Source of the DNA: Pseudomonas sp. CHM02
Lineage (GTDB): Bacteria; Pseudomonadota; Gammaproteobacteria; Pseudomonadales; Pseudomonadaceae
DNA length: 32,102 nucleotides
Assembly: GCF_000612585.1 (NCBI RefSeq)
Contig: NZ_JFCA01000068.1
Location: forward strand, 1-32,102
Reading direction: 5' to 3'
Part shown: piece after piece, positions 8,107 through 17,241 of the stretch
How positions within the stretch are numbered: position 1 is the stretch's first letter
Layout of the letters: the number at the start of each line of letters is the position of its first letter
Position numbers and translations under genes: made by a program
Notes under the pieces: generated by a model
Databases searched by the model: none
Told to the model about the DNA's origin: nothing
Seen by the model: only the letters and a program-made list of their open reading frames with translations

Positions 8107-11100
8107 CCCTCGCGATAGTGGCTGCCCTGGTGTCCAGCGCCAGCCTGGCCGCGACCACCGACCCCCAAGCCTTGCTGATCGAGCAGGGTTACTACTGGCA
8201 GTCGAAGAAAAACCCGGAACGGGCCACCGAGTCCTGGCAGAAGCTGTTGGGCCTGAGCCCGGAACAGCCGGACGCGCTGTACGGCCTGGGCCTGATCCAG
8301 GTGCAACAGCAGCACCCGGACGAGGCGCAACAGTACCTGGCCCGCCTGCGCGCGATTTCGCCGCTGCCACGCCAGGCGTTGCAGCTTGAGCAGGACATCC
8401 TGGTCAACGTACCCGCCAATGCCAAGTTGCTGGAGCAGGCCCGCGAGCTGGGCGAGCCGGTCGAAGAGCGCGAACAGGCTGTCGCGTTGTACCGCCAGAT
8501 TTTCCAGGATCGCCAGCCTCAAGGCTTGATCGCCCGTGAGTATTACAACGCCCTGGCCTTCACCCCCAAGGGCACTGCCGAAGGCATCGCCGGCTTGCAA
8601 CGGGTGACGCGTGAGCGGCCCGATGACGCGATTGCCGCGCTGTTCCTGGCTCGGCACCTGGCGCGTAACCCCGGCACCCGCGTCGAGGGGATCCGCGCCA
8701 TGGCGCGCCTGGCGCCCAACAACGAAGTCGGCGGCGCCGCTGACGAAGGCTGGCGCTTCGCGTTGGTCTGGCTCGGCGCACCCAACCGTGACCAAGTGTC
8801 ATTGTTCCAGGAATTCCTTGCCAAGCACCCGGACGACAGCGAGATCCGTGAGCTGATGAACAAGGGCATTGCCCAAGGCAAAGGTGACGGTGGCTGGCAG
8901 CGTGATCCGAAGCTGGTCAAGGCATTCAAGGCCCTCGACGAGGGTGACCTGAAAACCGCCGAACCACTGCTGGTGGCGCGTCTGGCGGAAAAGTCCAACG
9001 ATGTCGATGCCCTCGGCGGCATGGGCGTGTTGCGCCAACAGCAGCAGCGCTTCAGCGAGGCGGAGAATTACCTGGCCCAGGCCACCCGTTTGCCCGGCGG
9101 TGCGGCCTGGCAAAAAGCCCTGAATGACGTGCGTTACTGGAGCCTTCTGAACCAGGCCCGGGACGCGCAGACTGCCGGCCGCAGCAGCCAGGCTCGCGAC
9201 TTGGCCGCGCAGGCCGAGCGCCTGAATCCGAGCCGGGCGGATGCCACCGTGGCGCTCGCGGGTTTCCAGGCCCAGGACAATCAATTCGACGCCTCCGAAG
9301 CCAGCTACCGCAAAGTGCTGGCGCGCAACCCTGGCGACGCCGACGCGTTGAATGGCCTGATCGGCGTGCTGTCGCAATCGGGCCGCCCGGAAGAAGCCTT
9401 GAAGCTGATCGACTCGGTGTCTGCAGCGGACCGCGCGAAGTTGTCCTCCAACGTGAAAATCAAGGCCATGCGCGCGACCCAGTTGGGCAAGGTCGCCGAT
9501 CAGCGTGGCGACCTGAAAGCCGCGCAAGCCGCGTATCAGCAGGCGCTCGACGCCGACCCGGAAAACCCCTGGACGCGTTTCGCCCTGGCGCGGGTTTACC
9601 TGCGCGACGGGCAGATTCGCAATGCCCGCGCCTTGCTTGACGGCCTGCTCAAAAGCCAGCCCAACCAACCGGACGCGCTGTACACCAGTACCTTGCTGTC
9701 GGTTGAACTGGACGAGTGGAAAGCCGCCGATGCGACACTGTCGCGCATTCCTGCCGGCCAGCGCACCGCCGATATGAATGAGTTGGCGAGTGATATCGCC
9801 TTGCACAAGCAGACCGAAATCGCGATCGAAAGCGCTCGCCGTGGCCAACGCCCGGAAGCCCTGGCGTTGCTGGGGCGCAGCGCGACGCTGGCGGGTAAAA
9901 AGCCCGAGCGCCTGGCGGTGTTGGCGTCTGCCTATGTGGACGTTGGCGCGCCGGAAGAAGGCTTGCAGATCATGCAAGGTGTGCTGGACAGCACGCCTGA
10001 TCCGACTGCCGACCAGAGGCTGCTCTACGCGGGCGTGCTGCTCAAGGCCAACCACTACACCGAGGCCGGCGACATCCTGCGCGGCATGCAGGGCCAGTCG
10101 CTGAGTGATGCCGGGCGGCAACGCTACGAAGACCTGATCTTCCAGTATCGGGTCAAGCAAGCCGATGCGTTGCGCGAGAAGAACGACCTGGTGGCCGCCT
10201 ACGACATGCTCTCGCCGGCACTGGTGCAGCGGCCCCATGACACCTCGGCCATTGCGGTGCTGGCGCGCATGTACGCCGACGGCGGCGACGGCAAGAAAGC
10301 CATGGCGCTTTACGAGCCGCTCGTGCAGCAGAACCCCAATAACGCACGCCTGCAACTGGGCCTGGCCGGTATCGCCTTGAAGGGCGGTAACCGTAGCCTG
10401 GCCGAGTCGGCCACCGACAAGGCGCTGCGGCTGGACCCGACCAGTGCCGAGACGCTGACGGCGGCGGGGCAGATCTATCAGGGCCTGGGCCGCAATGCCG
10501 AAGCAGCGGAGTTGCTGCGTCGGGCGCTGGCCATCGAAAACACCCAGCGCACCCAGGCCCGTTCGGCCTTGGCGGATGCACAGGGCGTGGCGTACAACCC
10601 GTTCGTTGGCCTGCCGGGTCAGCGCCGCCAGATCACCGACCTGGCCGTTGACCGTGGCGCCGTGCCTCCGCCGATCGACGCACCGGCCAACGTCATGCCC
10701 GCGCCGGTAACGACGCCTGGAAATACAGTGGCCGCCGCCGGCTTTGCGCCTTCGAACAAGCTGAGCGACCCGTTCGTGCCACCTACGCGCATCGCCGCGC
10801 TGGATAATCCGACCCTGAGCCCGGCGCGCCGTGCCCTCGATGGCCTGCTGCGTGATCGCAGCCCTTACCTGGTGCAAGGCCTGAGCGTGCGCAGCAACAA
10901 CGGTGAAAGTGGCTTGAGCAAAATCACCGACGTGGAGACGCCATTCGAGGCGCGCATGCCGGTGGGTGACTACAACGTGGCGTTGCGTGCGACGCCGGTG
11001 AGCTTGAGTTCCGGGACGGTCAAGGCCATTTCTGCGGCGCGCTTTGGTGCCGGTGCAGGTGAGGATGGCGCCAAGAGAGAAAACGGTGTCGGCCTGGCGG

Positions 11101-11978
11101 TCGCGGTTGAAGACCCGGCGCAAGGCGTCAAGGCCGACATCGGTGTCAGCCCGGTGGGCTTCACCTACAACACGGTGGTCGGTGGCGTGAGTGTGAATCG
11201 ACCGTTCACCGAAGGCGGCAACCTGCGTTATGGCGTGAGTGTTTCGCGGCGGCCGGTCACTGACAGCGTGACCTCGTTTGCTGGTTCGAAAGCACGGATC
11301 ACCACCGCCGATGGAGAGGTCATCGAGAAGAAGTGGGGCGGTGTCACTGCCAACGGCGGGCGTGCCGAACTGAGCTACGACAACCAGGAAATGGGTGCCT
11401 ACGGTTATGCGTCGTTACACCAGTTGCTCGGCAATCACGTCGAAGACAACACGCGCATGGAGTTGGGCAGTGGCGTCTACTGGTACCTGCGCAATACACC
11501 AACCGACACCCTCACGCTGGGCATCAGCGGCATGGCCATGGGTTTCAAGGACAACCAGGGTAACTACACCTACGGCAATGGCGGCTACTTCAGCCCGCAG
11601 CGCTTCTTCTCCCTGGCTGTTCCGGTGCGTTGGGCGCAGAGCTTCGATCGCTTCAGCTATGAGTTGAAAAGCTCGGTGGGCGTGCAGCATATCGCGCAAG
11701 ATGGCGCCGATTATTTCCCGACGGAAAAGGATCTGCAGGAAGCGTTTGAAAACCCGAAATACAACAGCAGCAGCAAGACCGGCATCGGCTACAGCCTCAA
11801 CGCAGCCGCTGAATACCGTCTCACCTCACGCTTTTACCTGGGTGGCGAAGTCGGTGTCGACAACGCCCAGGACTATCGCCAGTACGTCGGCAACGCCTAC
11901 CTGCGCTACCTGTTTGAAGACCTGAGCGGGCCTATGCCCTTGCCGGTCAGCCCTTACCGTTCCCCTTATTCGAATTGA
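8088..11978 (+). CDS. wssE: WssE, TPR periplasmic scaffold and outer-membrane cellulose channel (BcsC)
   Basis: A 1296-residue exported protein. The signal peptide is MRRHTLALAIVAALVSSASLA. Residues about 25-830 are a long array of TPR helices (repeated patterns such as DADALNGLIGVLSQSGRPEEALKL), which in BcsC span the periplasm. A Pro/Ala-rich linker (about 845-890) leads to a C-terminal beta-barrel domain (about 920-1296) with alternating aromatic/polar strands such as GVSVSRRPVTDSV and YGYASLHQLL. This is the outer-membrane exit pore. The start lies inside wssD (19-nt overlap) after a GGGAGGG ribosome-binding site. Length is in the normal range for BcsC. Confidence 0.95.
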   Translation: MRRHTLALAIVAALVSSASLAATTDPQALLIEQGYYWQSKKNPERATESWQKLLGLSPEQPDALYGLGLIQVQQQHPDEAQQYLARLRAISPLPRQALQLEQDILVNVPANAKLLEQARELGEPVEEREQAVALYRQIFQDRQPQGLIAREYYNALAFTPKGTAEGIAGLQRVTRERPDDAIAALFLARHLARNPGTRVEGIRAMARLAPNNEVGGAADEGWRFALVWLGAPNRDQVSLFQEFLAKHPDDSEIRELMNKGIAQGKGDGGWQRDPKLVKAFKALDEGDLKTAEPLLVARLAEKSNDVDALGGMGVLRQQQQRFSEAENYLAQATRLPGGAAWQKALNDVRYWSLLNQARDAQTAGRSSQARDLAAQAERLNPSRADATVALAGFQAQDNQFDASEASYRKVLARNPGDADALNGLIGVLSQSGRPEEALKLIDSVSAADRAKLSSNVKIKAMRATQLGKVADQRGDLKAAQAAYQQALDADPENPWTRFALARVYLRDGQIRNARALLDGLLKSQPNQPDALYTSTLLSVELDEWKAADATLSRIPAGQRTADMNELASDIALHKQTEIAIESARRGQRPEALALLGRSATLAGKKPERLAVLASAYVDVGAPEEGLQIMQGVLDSTPDPTADQRLLYAGVLLKANHYTEAGDILRGMQGQSLSDAGRQRYEDLIFQYRVKQADALREKNDLVAAYDMLSPALVQRPHDTSAIAVLARMYADGGDGKKAMALYEPLVQQNPNNARLQLGLAGIALKGGNRSLAESATDKALRLDPTSAETLTAAGQIYQGLGRNAEAAELLRRALAIENTQRTQARSALADAQGVAYNPFVGLPGQRRQITDLAVDRGAVPPPIDAPANVMPAPVTTPGNTVAAAGFAPSNKLSDPFVPPTRIAALDNPTLSPARRALDGLLRDRSPYLVQGLSVRSNNGESGLSKITDVETPFEARMPVGDYNVALRATPVSLSSGTVKAISAARFGAGAGEDGAKRENGVGLAVAVEDPAQGVKADIGVSPVGFTYNTVVGGVSVNRPFTEGGNLRYGVSVSRRPVTDSVTSFAGSKARITTADGEVIEKKWGGVTANGGRAELSYDNQEMGAYGYASLHQLLGNHVEDNTRMELGSGVYWYLRNTPTDTLTLGISGMAMGFKDNQGNYTYGNGGYFSPQRFFSLAVPVRWAQSFDRFSYELKSSVGVQHIAQDGADYFPTEKDLQEAFENPKYNSSSKTGIGYSLNAAAEYRLTSRFYLGGEVGVDNAQDYRQYVGNAYLRYLFEDLSGPMPLPVSPYRSPYSN

Positions 11979-11990
11979 TAGGAGTCATCC

Positions 11991-12653
11991 ATGCCTGTTT
12001 CTGCAATTGCCGGCCTGACCCTGCTGGTACTCGGCGAAAGCCACTTGAGCTTCCCGGACCACTTGCTGGACCCGTTGCAAGCCAACCTCACCGCCCAAGG
12101 CGCCAAGGTCCACACCATCGGTGCCTGCGGCGCCGGTGCGGCCGACTGGATCGTGCCGAAGAAAGTCGACTGTGGTGCCGAGCAGTTGCCGGGTGGCAAG
12201 CCTCAGGTGTTCGGCAAAAACGCCATGAGCACCACGCCGGTCAAGGACCTGATCGCCAAGGACAAGCCGGACCTCGTGGTGATCATCATCGGCGACACCA
12301 TGGCCTCCTACCCTGACCCGCAGTTCCCCAAAGTCTGGGCGTGGAAGAGCGTGACCTCGCTGACCAAGGCCGTCAGCGAAACCGGCACCAAATGCGTGTG
12401 GGTCGGCCCGGCCTGGGGCAAGGTCGGCAGCATGTACAAGAAGGATGACGCACGCACCAAGCTGATGTCGTCGTTCCTGGCAACCAACGTGGCGCCGTGC
12501 ACTTACATCGACTCGCTGACCTTCTCCAAACCGGGCGAGTGGATCACCACTGACGGCCAGCACTTCACCATCGACGGCTACCAGAAGTGGGCCAAGGCCA
12601 TCGGCGGCGCGCTGTCGGCATTGCCGGCGGATGCCGTGAAGGGAGCCAAGTGA
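11991..12653 (+). CDS. wssF: WssF, SGNH-hydrolase-like protein of cellulose acetylation
   Basis: A 220-residue protein beginning 12 nt after the wssE stop, behind AGGAG. It shows an SGNH/GDSL-type layout: VLGESHLS near the N terminus (block I, nucleophile Ser), IIIGDTMASYP in the middle and DGQHFTIDGY near the C terminus (catalytic Asp/His pair). The first residues are only weakly hydrophobic, so export is uncertain. WssF is known as an accessory of the acetylation genes in SBW25, proposed to help hand acyl groups to WssGHI; an esterase or acetyl-transfer role fits the fold. The enzymatic step is not established from sequence. Confidence 0.85.
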   Translation: MPVSAIAGLTLLVLGESHLSFPDHLLDPLQANLTAQGAKVHTIGACGAGAADWIVPKKVDCGAEQLPGGKPQVFGKNAMSTTPVKDLIAKDKPDLVVIIIGDTMASYPDPQFPKVWAWKSVTSLTKAVSETGTKCVWVGPAWGKVGSMYKKDDARTKLMSSFLATNVAPCTYIDSLTFSKPGEWITTDGQHFTIDGYQKWAKAIGGALSALPADAVKGAK

Positions 12654-13318
12654 TGAAGCGCCTCACCCTGGGCCTGGCGACCTTGCTCGCCAGCGTCAGC
12701 GCCTGGAGCGCCGATATTCCGCTGTACCCCACCGGGCCGGAAAAAGACTCGGCGTTCCTGCGGTTTGCCAATGGCACCGCCAGCGAATTGAAACTGGTCG
12801 CCGACGGTTCCAAGGCCAGCCTGGTATTGGCCGGCGACAAGCTGGTTTCCGACTACCTGCCGGTGTCGGGCGGCAGTGCTCCTATCAAGGGGGTGTTGAG
12901 CCAGGGCGGCAAGACGGCTGACCTGGCCGTCACCGTGGCCCCGGGCGAGTTCGCCACCGTGGTGGCAGTGGCGGATGCCAACGGCGGCATTCGCCAAGTG
13001 GTGATCCATGAGCAACCGGATGATTTCAATGCGCTGAAAGCCTCCCTGGCGTTCATCAACGCCGACGCCGCGTGCGCCGACGCCAGCCTCGAAGCGGTGG
13101 CACAAAAGGCCGAGTTGTTCAAACAGGTTGCGGAAGGTTCGGTGCAGCGCCGCATGATCAACCCGGTGGAACTGTCGGTGCAGCTCAAGTGCGCAGGTGC
13201 GCCGGTCGGCCAGCCGCTGACCTTCAGCCTCAAGGCCGGCGAACGCTACAGCGTGTTGGCGCTGCCATCCGCCACGGGCTCACGGTTGTTGTTCGCGCCT
13301 GATTCGCTCGCTAACTGA
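12653..13318 (+). CDS. wssG: WssG, AlgF-like cellulose acetylation protein
   Basis: A 221-residue periplasmic protein. The ATG at 12653 overlaps the wssF stop (TGATG). It has a clear signal peptide (MKRLTLGLATLLASVSAWSA) and then all-beta-looking sequence (DIPLYPTGPEKDSAFLRFANGT...), matching the alginate O-acetylation adaptor AlgF. In alginate, AlgF works with AlgI and AlgJ/AlgX to move acetyl groups onto the polymer; WssG is taken to do the same for cellulose. A longer upstream frame overlapping wssF is not credible because it lacks the signal peptide at its start. Confidence 0.88.
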   Translation: MKRLTLGLATLLASVSAWSADIPLYPTGPEKDSAFLRFANGTASELKLVADGSKASLVLAGDKLVSDYLPVSGGSAPIKGVLSQGGKTADLAVTVAPGEFATVVAVADANGGIRQVVIHEQPDDFNALKASLAFINADAACADASLEAVAQKAELFKQVAEGSVQRRMINPVELSVQLKCAGAPVGQPLTFSLKAGERYSVLALPSATGSRLLFAPDSLAN

Positions 13319-13335
13319 TCGGGCCCGACACCACC

Positions 13336-14751
13336 ATGGTCTTTGCCTCACTCGAATTCCTCACGCTGTTCTTGCCGGCTTTCCTGTTGATTTATGCGCT
13401 GGCTCGTCCGAGCTGGCGCAACGTCATCCTGTTGATCGGCAGCTGGTTGTTCTACGGCTGGTTGAGCCCGTTGTTCCTGTTCCTGCACATGGTGCTGACC
13501 GTGGTGGCGTGGGTCGGTGGCTTGCTGGTGGACCGCTCCCGTGAGGACGGCAAGGGCCGCGTGCGCCTGTTGATCGCGTTGATCGTGTTCAACACGGCGG
13601 TGCTGTGTTGGTACAAGTACGCCAACATCGTCGCCGGCACGGTGAGCGAGGTGATCACCTGGTACGGTGCGATGCCGCTGGACTGGCAGCGCGTGGCCTT
13701 GCCGGCTGGCTTGTCGTTCATCGTGTTGCAGGCGATTTCCTACCTGGTGGATGTGCACCGGCATACGGTGCCGGTGGAGCGCAGCTTCATCAATTACGCC
13801 ACCTATATCTCGATGTTCGGGCACTCGATTGCGGGCCCGATCATTCGTTACGACTGGGTGCGCCGCGAGCTGAACCAGCGCTATTTCAACTGGGCGAATT
13901 TCTCCCTGGGCGCGCGGCGTTTCATGATCGGCATGGGCATGAAAGTGCTGGTGGCCGACACCCTGTCGCCGCTGGTGGACATTGCCTTCCACCTGGAAAA
14001 CCCGAGCCTGGTGGACGCCTGGATCGGTTGCCTGGCGTATTCGCTGCAACTGTTTTTCGACTTCGCCGGCTACAGCGCCATGGCCATCGGCCTGGGCCTG
14101 ATGCTGGGCTTTCACTTCCCGGAAAACTTCAACCGACCGTACCTGGCCAGCAGCATCCAGGACTTCTGGCGACGCTGGCACTTGTCGTTGTCCAGTTGGT
14201 TGCGCGACTACCTGTACATCGCCCTCGGTGGCAACCGTGACGGTGTGTGGCGCACCTATCGCAACCTGTTCCTGACCATGGCGATTGCCGGGTTGTGGCA
14301 CGGCGGCGACAGCTGGAACTACCTGCTGTGGGGTTCGGCCCACGGCGTGGCGTTGTGCGTTGACCGGGCGTGGTCGCGGTCGAGCCTGCCGAGCATTCCG
14401 CCGGTGCTGTCGCACATCCTCACCTTGCTGTTTGTGTGCCTGGCCTGGACCCTGTTCCGCGCACCGGACTTCCATTCGGCGCTGACCCTGTACGCCGGCC
14501 AGTTCGGTATGCATGGCATTGGCCTGGGTGACGCGATGGCCGTGGCCATGCGCCCGGCCCATGGCATGGCGGCGTTGCTGGGGCTGGTGTGCATCATCGC
14601 GCCGATCTGGCAGGTGCGTTGCGAACAGCGGTTCGGCACGCAGCCGTGGTTTGTGGTGGCGGCTTCGCTGTGGCCGGTCGCCGGGTTTGTGTTGTCGTTC
14701 GCGCTGATCGCCAGTCGTGACGCCGTACCCTTTCTGTACTTTCAGTTTTGA
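13336..14751 (+). CDS. wssH: WssH, MBOAT acetyltransferase (AlgI-like)
   Basis: A 471-residue polytopic inner-membrane protein of the MBOAT family. It starts MVFASLEFLTLFLPAFLLIY and contains about ten hydrophobic helices. The family motif IQDFWRRWHLSLSSWLRDYLY and the catalytic-His motif GLWHGG (H322) are intact. It should carry acetyl groups from a cytoplasmic donor across the membrane to WssG/WssI. Spacing from wssG is 17 nt and the ribosome-binding site is weak, so translation may be coupled. Its stop overlaps the GAGGA ribosome-binding site of wssI. Confidence 0.93.
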   Translation: MVFASLEFLTLFLPAFLLIYALARPSWRNVILLIGSWLFYGWLSPLFLFLHMVLTVVAWVGGLLVDRSREDGKGRVRLLIALIVFNTAVLCWYKYANIVAGTVSEVITWYGAMPLDWQRVALPAGLSFIVLQAISYLVDVHRHTVPVERSFINYATYISMFGHSIAGPIIRYDWVRRELNQRYFNWANFSLGARRFMIGMGMKVLVADTLSPLVDIAFHLENPSLVDAWIGCLAYSLQLFFDFAGYSAMAIGLGLMLGFHFPENFNRPYLASSIQDFWRRWHLSLSSWLRDYLYIALGGNRDGVWRTYRNLFLTMAIAGLWHGGDSWNYLLWGSAHGVALCVDRAWSRSSLPSIPPVLSHILTLLFVCLAWTLFRAPDFHSALTLYAGQFGMHGIGLGDAMAVAMRPAHGMAALLGLVCIIAPIWQVRCEQRFGTQPWFVVAASLWPVAGFVLSFALIASRDAVPFLYFQF

Positions 14752-14763
14752 GGACGCCCGACC

Positions 14764-15888
14764 ATGCCCGCTCCTACTGCGCCGACGCCTCCGAGTGAAC
14801 TGGCCGTACGCACCAGCCCCCTGGCGGCGTGGGTGCTGGTGCCCTTCCTGGCGGCGGGGCTGTTGTCCTGCGCCTGGCTGATGGTGAAAGGGCCGATCAG
14901 CTATGTGCCGGCCAAGGTCGACAGCGACATGCTGCTGCATGGCGACCTGACGCACCGGTTTGCCAAGGAGCTGGCCAAGGCGCCGATGGCGATCCAGGCC
15001 GCCAACCTCGAGCGCGGCGGCAGTTGGCTGGCGTTCGGCGATACCGGCCCGCGTGTGCGCACGGGTTGCCCTGGCTGGCTGTTTATCAGCGATGAGTTGC
15101 GCATCAACCGCCATGCCGACGCCAATGCCCAGACCAAGGCCCAGGCGGTGATCGACCTGCAAAAACAATTGCGCCAGAAAGGTATCGACCTGCAAGTGGT
15201 GGTAGTGCCGGACAAGAGCCGCATCGCCGCCGCCCAGCGTTGCGGCCTGTACCGCCCGGCAGCGCTCGATAGCCGGGTCCGGGATTGGACTGCCGTGTTG
15301 CAGGCCGCGGGTGTTTCCGCGCTGGACCTGACCGACACATTGAAACCCTTGGGCGACCAGGCCTACCTGCGCACCGACACCCACTGGAGCGAAATCGGCG
15401 CCGACGCCGGTGCCCAGGCGCTGGCGCAGCGTATCCAGCAACGCGGCATCCAGGCTACGCCGGAGCAGACGTTCGAGATCACCCAGGCGCCCCTCGCCGT
15501 ACGCCCGGGTGATCTCGTGCGCCTGGCCGGTCTCGATTGGCTGCCGCCCCAGCTGCAGCCGCCAGGCGAGTCGGTCGCGGCCAGCACTGCCCATGAAGCC
15601 GGAGGCGCAACCCGCGATGCCGACGACCTGTTTGGCGACGCCGGCCTGCCCAATGTGGCGCTGATCGGCACGTCGTTCTCGCGCAATTCCAACTTTGTCG
15701 GCTTCCTGCAAAAGGCCCTGAATGCGCCAGTCGGCAATTTCAGCAAGGACGGCGGCGAGTTTTCTGGCGCGGCCAAGGCTTACTTTGACAGCCCAGCCTT
15801 CAAGCAGACCCCGCCCAAGTTATTGATTTGGGAAATTCCGGAGCGAGACCTGCAAACCCCATACGATTCAATTACGCCTGGTCAGTAA
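14764..15888 (+). CDS. wssI: WssI, AlgJ/AlgX-like SGNH O-acetyltransferase
   Basis: A 374-residue protein with one N-terminal membrane anchor (about 20-40, LAAWVLVPFLAAGLLSCAWLMV) and a periplasmic SGNH domain. The catalytic pattern of AlgJ/AlgX is visible: RTDTHWSEIG with D205 and H207, and IGTSFS with nucleophile S304. It likely transfers acetyl groups onto the glucan, with WssH as the transmembrane donor. The stop codon lies inside a FleQ-like palindrome (15881-15894), and a 176-nt gap then separates it from wssJ. Confidence 0.92.
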   Translation: MPAPTAPTPPSELAVRTSPLAAWVLVPFLAAGLLSCAWLMVKGPISYVPAKVDSDMLLHGDLTHRFAKELAKAPMAIQAANLERGGSWLAFGDTGPRVRTGCPGWLFISDELRINRHADANAQTKAQAVIDLQKQLRQKGIDLQVVVVPDKSRIAAAQRCGLYRPAALDSRVRDWTAVLQAAGVSALDLTDTLKPLGDQAYLRTDTHWSEIGADAGAQALAQRIQQRGIQATPEQTFEITQAPLAVRPGDLVRLAGLDWLPPQLQPPGESVAASTAHEAGGATRDADDLFGDAGLPNVALIGTSFSRNSNFVGFLQKALNAPVGNFSKDGGEFSGAAKAYFDSPAFKQTPPKLLIWEIPERDLQTPYDSITPGQ

Positions 15889-15894
15889 TTTGAC
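15881..15894. promoter_or_regulatory. FleQ-like binding site over the wssI stop, upstream of wssJ
   Basis: GTCAGTAATTTGAC fits the published FleQ consensus GTCaNTAAAtTGAC with one mismatch. FleQ is a c-di-GMP-responsive regulator of flagella and exopolysaccharides in pseudomonads. The site lies 171 nt before the wssJ start. A second inverted repeat, GTCTA-N5-TAGAC, follows at 15907-15921 but is one base longer than the consensus. Confidence 0.55.
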
Positions 15895-15930
15895 GATTTG
15901 CCGTTTGTCTAAAAAATAGACAGTCTTTCC

Positions 15931-15946
15931 ATCAAAATAATGACAC
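15931..15946 (+). promoter_or_regulatory. 16-bp element shared by wssA and wssJ leaders (copy 2)
   Basis: ATCAAAATAATGACAC differs from the wssA copy (1244-1259) at one position and lies at the same distance, 134 nt, from the start codon. TTTTGTGA follows directly. It supports an independent promoter for wssJ under the same control as wssA. Confidence 0.5.
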
Positions 15947-16000
15947 TTTTGTGAGCTTGAAGCAGACTGACTGCACTAGGGCGACTACAAAAAGACCTGC

Positions 16001-16028
16001 GGTAAGCAGTCGTATCAGCTGACCTTTT
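16001..16028 (+). terminator. imperfect hairpin plus U-run in the wssJ leader
   Basis: GGTAAGCAG (16001-16009) can pair with CAGCTGACC (16016-16024) with two mismatches, followed by TTTT. It is the counterpart of the stronger hairpin in front of wssA. Function as a terminator or attenuator is inferred only. Confidence 0.35.
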
Positions 16029-16064
16029 CACGTCTTTGAGCTTCGCCGTGATGAGGAATGTGTG

Positions 16065-17000
16065 ATGGGCTTCGCTGAGGGTCTTCTCGTTCTGTTAGGC
16101 AAGGATGTCAGCCGTGACCCCCAAGGGTTGAATGCACGGCTGCATTTCTTCGGCAGTATCCCCGTGGATGACGGCACCCCGTTCCCCTCTCGAACCTCCA
16201 ACGCACATACGCAGTCCCAGCCCGTAGATAAGGCTGTACGGCGTCCGTGCGTGGTAGCGTTGGTGTCGGTCAATGGTGGCGTCGGGCGCAGTACCCTGGC
16301 CACGACCTTGAGCAGCGGTTTGCAGCGCTTGGGGGAATCAGTGGTGGCCGTGGACCTCGACCCCCAGAACGCCCTGCGGATGCACTTCGGGGTCAACCCG
16401 AACTCGCCGGGCATCGGCCCGACCAGCCTGCTCAATGCGCATTGGGACACTCTCCAACAGCCCGGCTTTGTCGGCAGCCGGGTCATCACCTTTGGCGACA
16501 CCGACCTGCGCCAACAGGACGACTTGCAACGCTGGCTCAAACAAGAGCCGGGCTGGCTGGCACAGCGCCTGTCAGCCTTGGACCTTAGCGCCCGTCACAC
16601 CGTGATCATCGATACGCCCGCCGGCAACAACGTCTACTTCCATCAAGCCTTGAGCGTCGCCGATGTGGTGTTGGTGGTGACCCAGGCCGATGCCGCTTCC
16701 CTGGGCACCCTGGACCAACTCGACGGCCTGCTGGCGCCACACCTTGAACGTGAGCGCCCGCCGCATGTGCACTTTGTGATCAACCAACTGGACGAGGACG
16801 ATGCCTTCAGCCTGGACATGGTTGAAGCGTTCAAGCAACGCCTGGGCACGAGGGAGCCGCTGGAGGTGCACCGCGACATGGCGATCAGCGAGGCGCTGGC
16901 GTTCGGTACCGACCCGTTGGATAGCCAGGCATTGAGCTTGGCGGGGGACGATATCCATGAGCTTTGCCGGTTGTTGATTGCGCGTAGAAAACATCTATAA
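16065..17000 (+). CDS. wssJ: WssJ, second BcsQ/MinD-like protein, WssA paralogue
   Basis: A 311-residue P-loop protein. ATG at 16065 is preferred over GTG at 16062 because AGGAA stands 6 nt before it. From about residue 60 it is colinear with WssA (VSVNGGVGRSTLATTLSSGL, AVDLDPQNALR, DTPAGNN, HRDMAISEALAFG). The BcsR-like domain of WssA is missing and replaced by about 60 unrelated residues. Its P-loop NGGVGRST (70-77) has lost both lysines (N70, R75), so nucleotide hydrolysis is doubtful; it could act as a partner of WssA in a heterodimer. It is the last wss gene and has its own leader. Confidence 0.9.
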   Translation: MGFAEGLLVLLGKDVSRDPQGLNARLHFFGSIPVDDGTPFPSRTSNAHTQSQPVDKAVRRPCVVALVSVNGGVGRSTLATTLSSGLQRLGESVVAVDLDPQNALRMHFGVNPNSPGIGPTSLLNAHWDTLQQPGFVGSRVITFGDTDLRQQDDLQRWLKQEPGWLAQRLSALDLSARHTVIIDTPAGNNVYFHQALSVADVVLVVTQADAASLGTLDQLDGLLAPHLERERPPHVHFVINQLDEDDAFSLDMVEAFKQRLGTREPLEVHRDMAISEALAFGTDPLDSQALSLAGDDIHELCRLLIARRKHL

Positions 17001-17241
17001 ATCGCGGTTTATACGCTTAACGCCAGATGCTTATGCACAATCGGTTGGATAGACATGTCACGAAACAGCCATTTTGTGGAGTCGTTCTCATCACGCCGCA
17101 ACTGCCTGTTTTGCGTGCGTTTTATTTTGTGAACAAAAAATGACCAGCGTGGCTTTTGCCCTGTAGCGCAGATGGCTACAGGCTCTGTAAAGATTCCATC
17201 AACAGAGTTATCCACAGGCTGCGCCGCGGCCATTTTGCCCC
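17001..17241. other. convergent intergenic region
   Basis: It lies between wssJ and the leftward methyltransferase gene. It holds a hairpin CTGTAGC (17161-17167)/GCTACAG (17175-17181) without a U-run, and a consensus DnaA box TTATCCACA (17208-17216). No clear rho-independent terminator was found for either gene. Confidence 0.45.
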
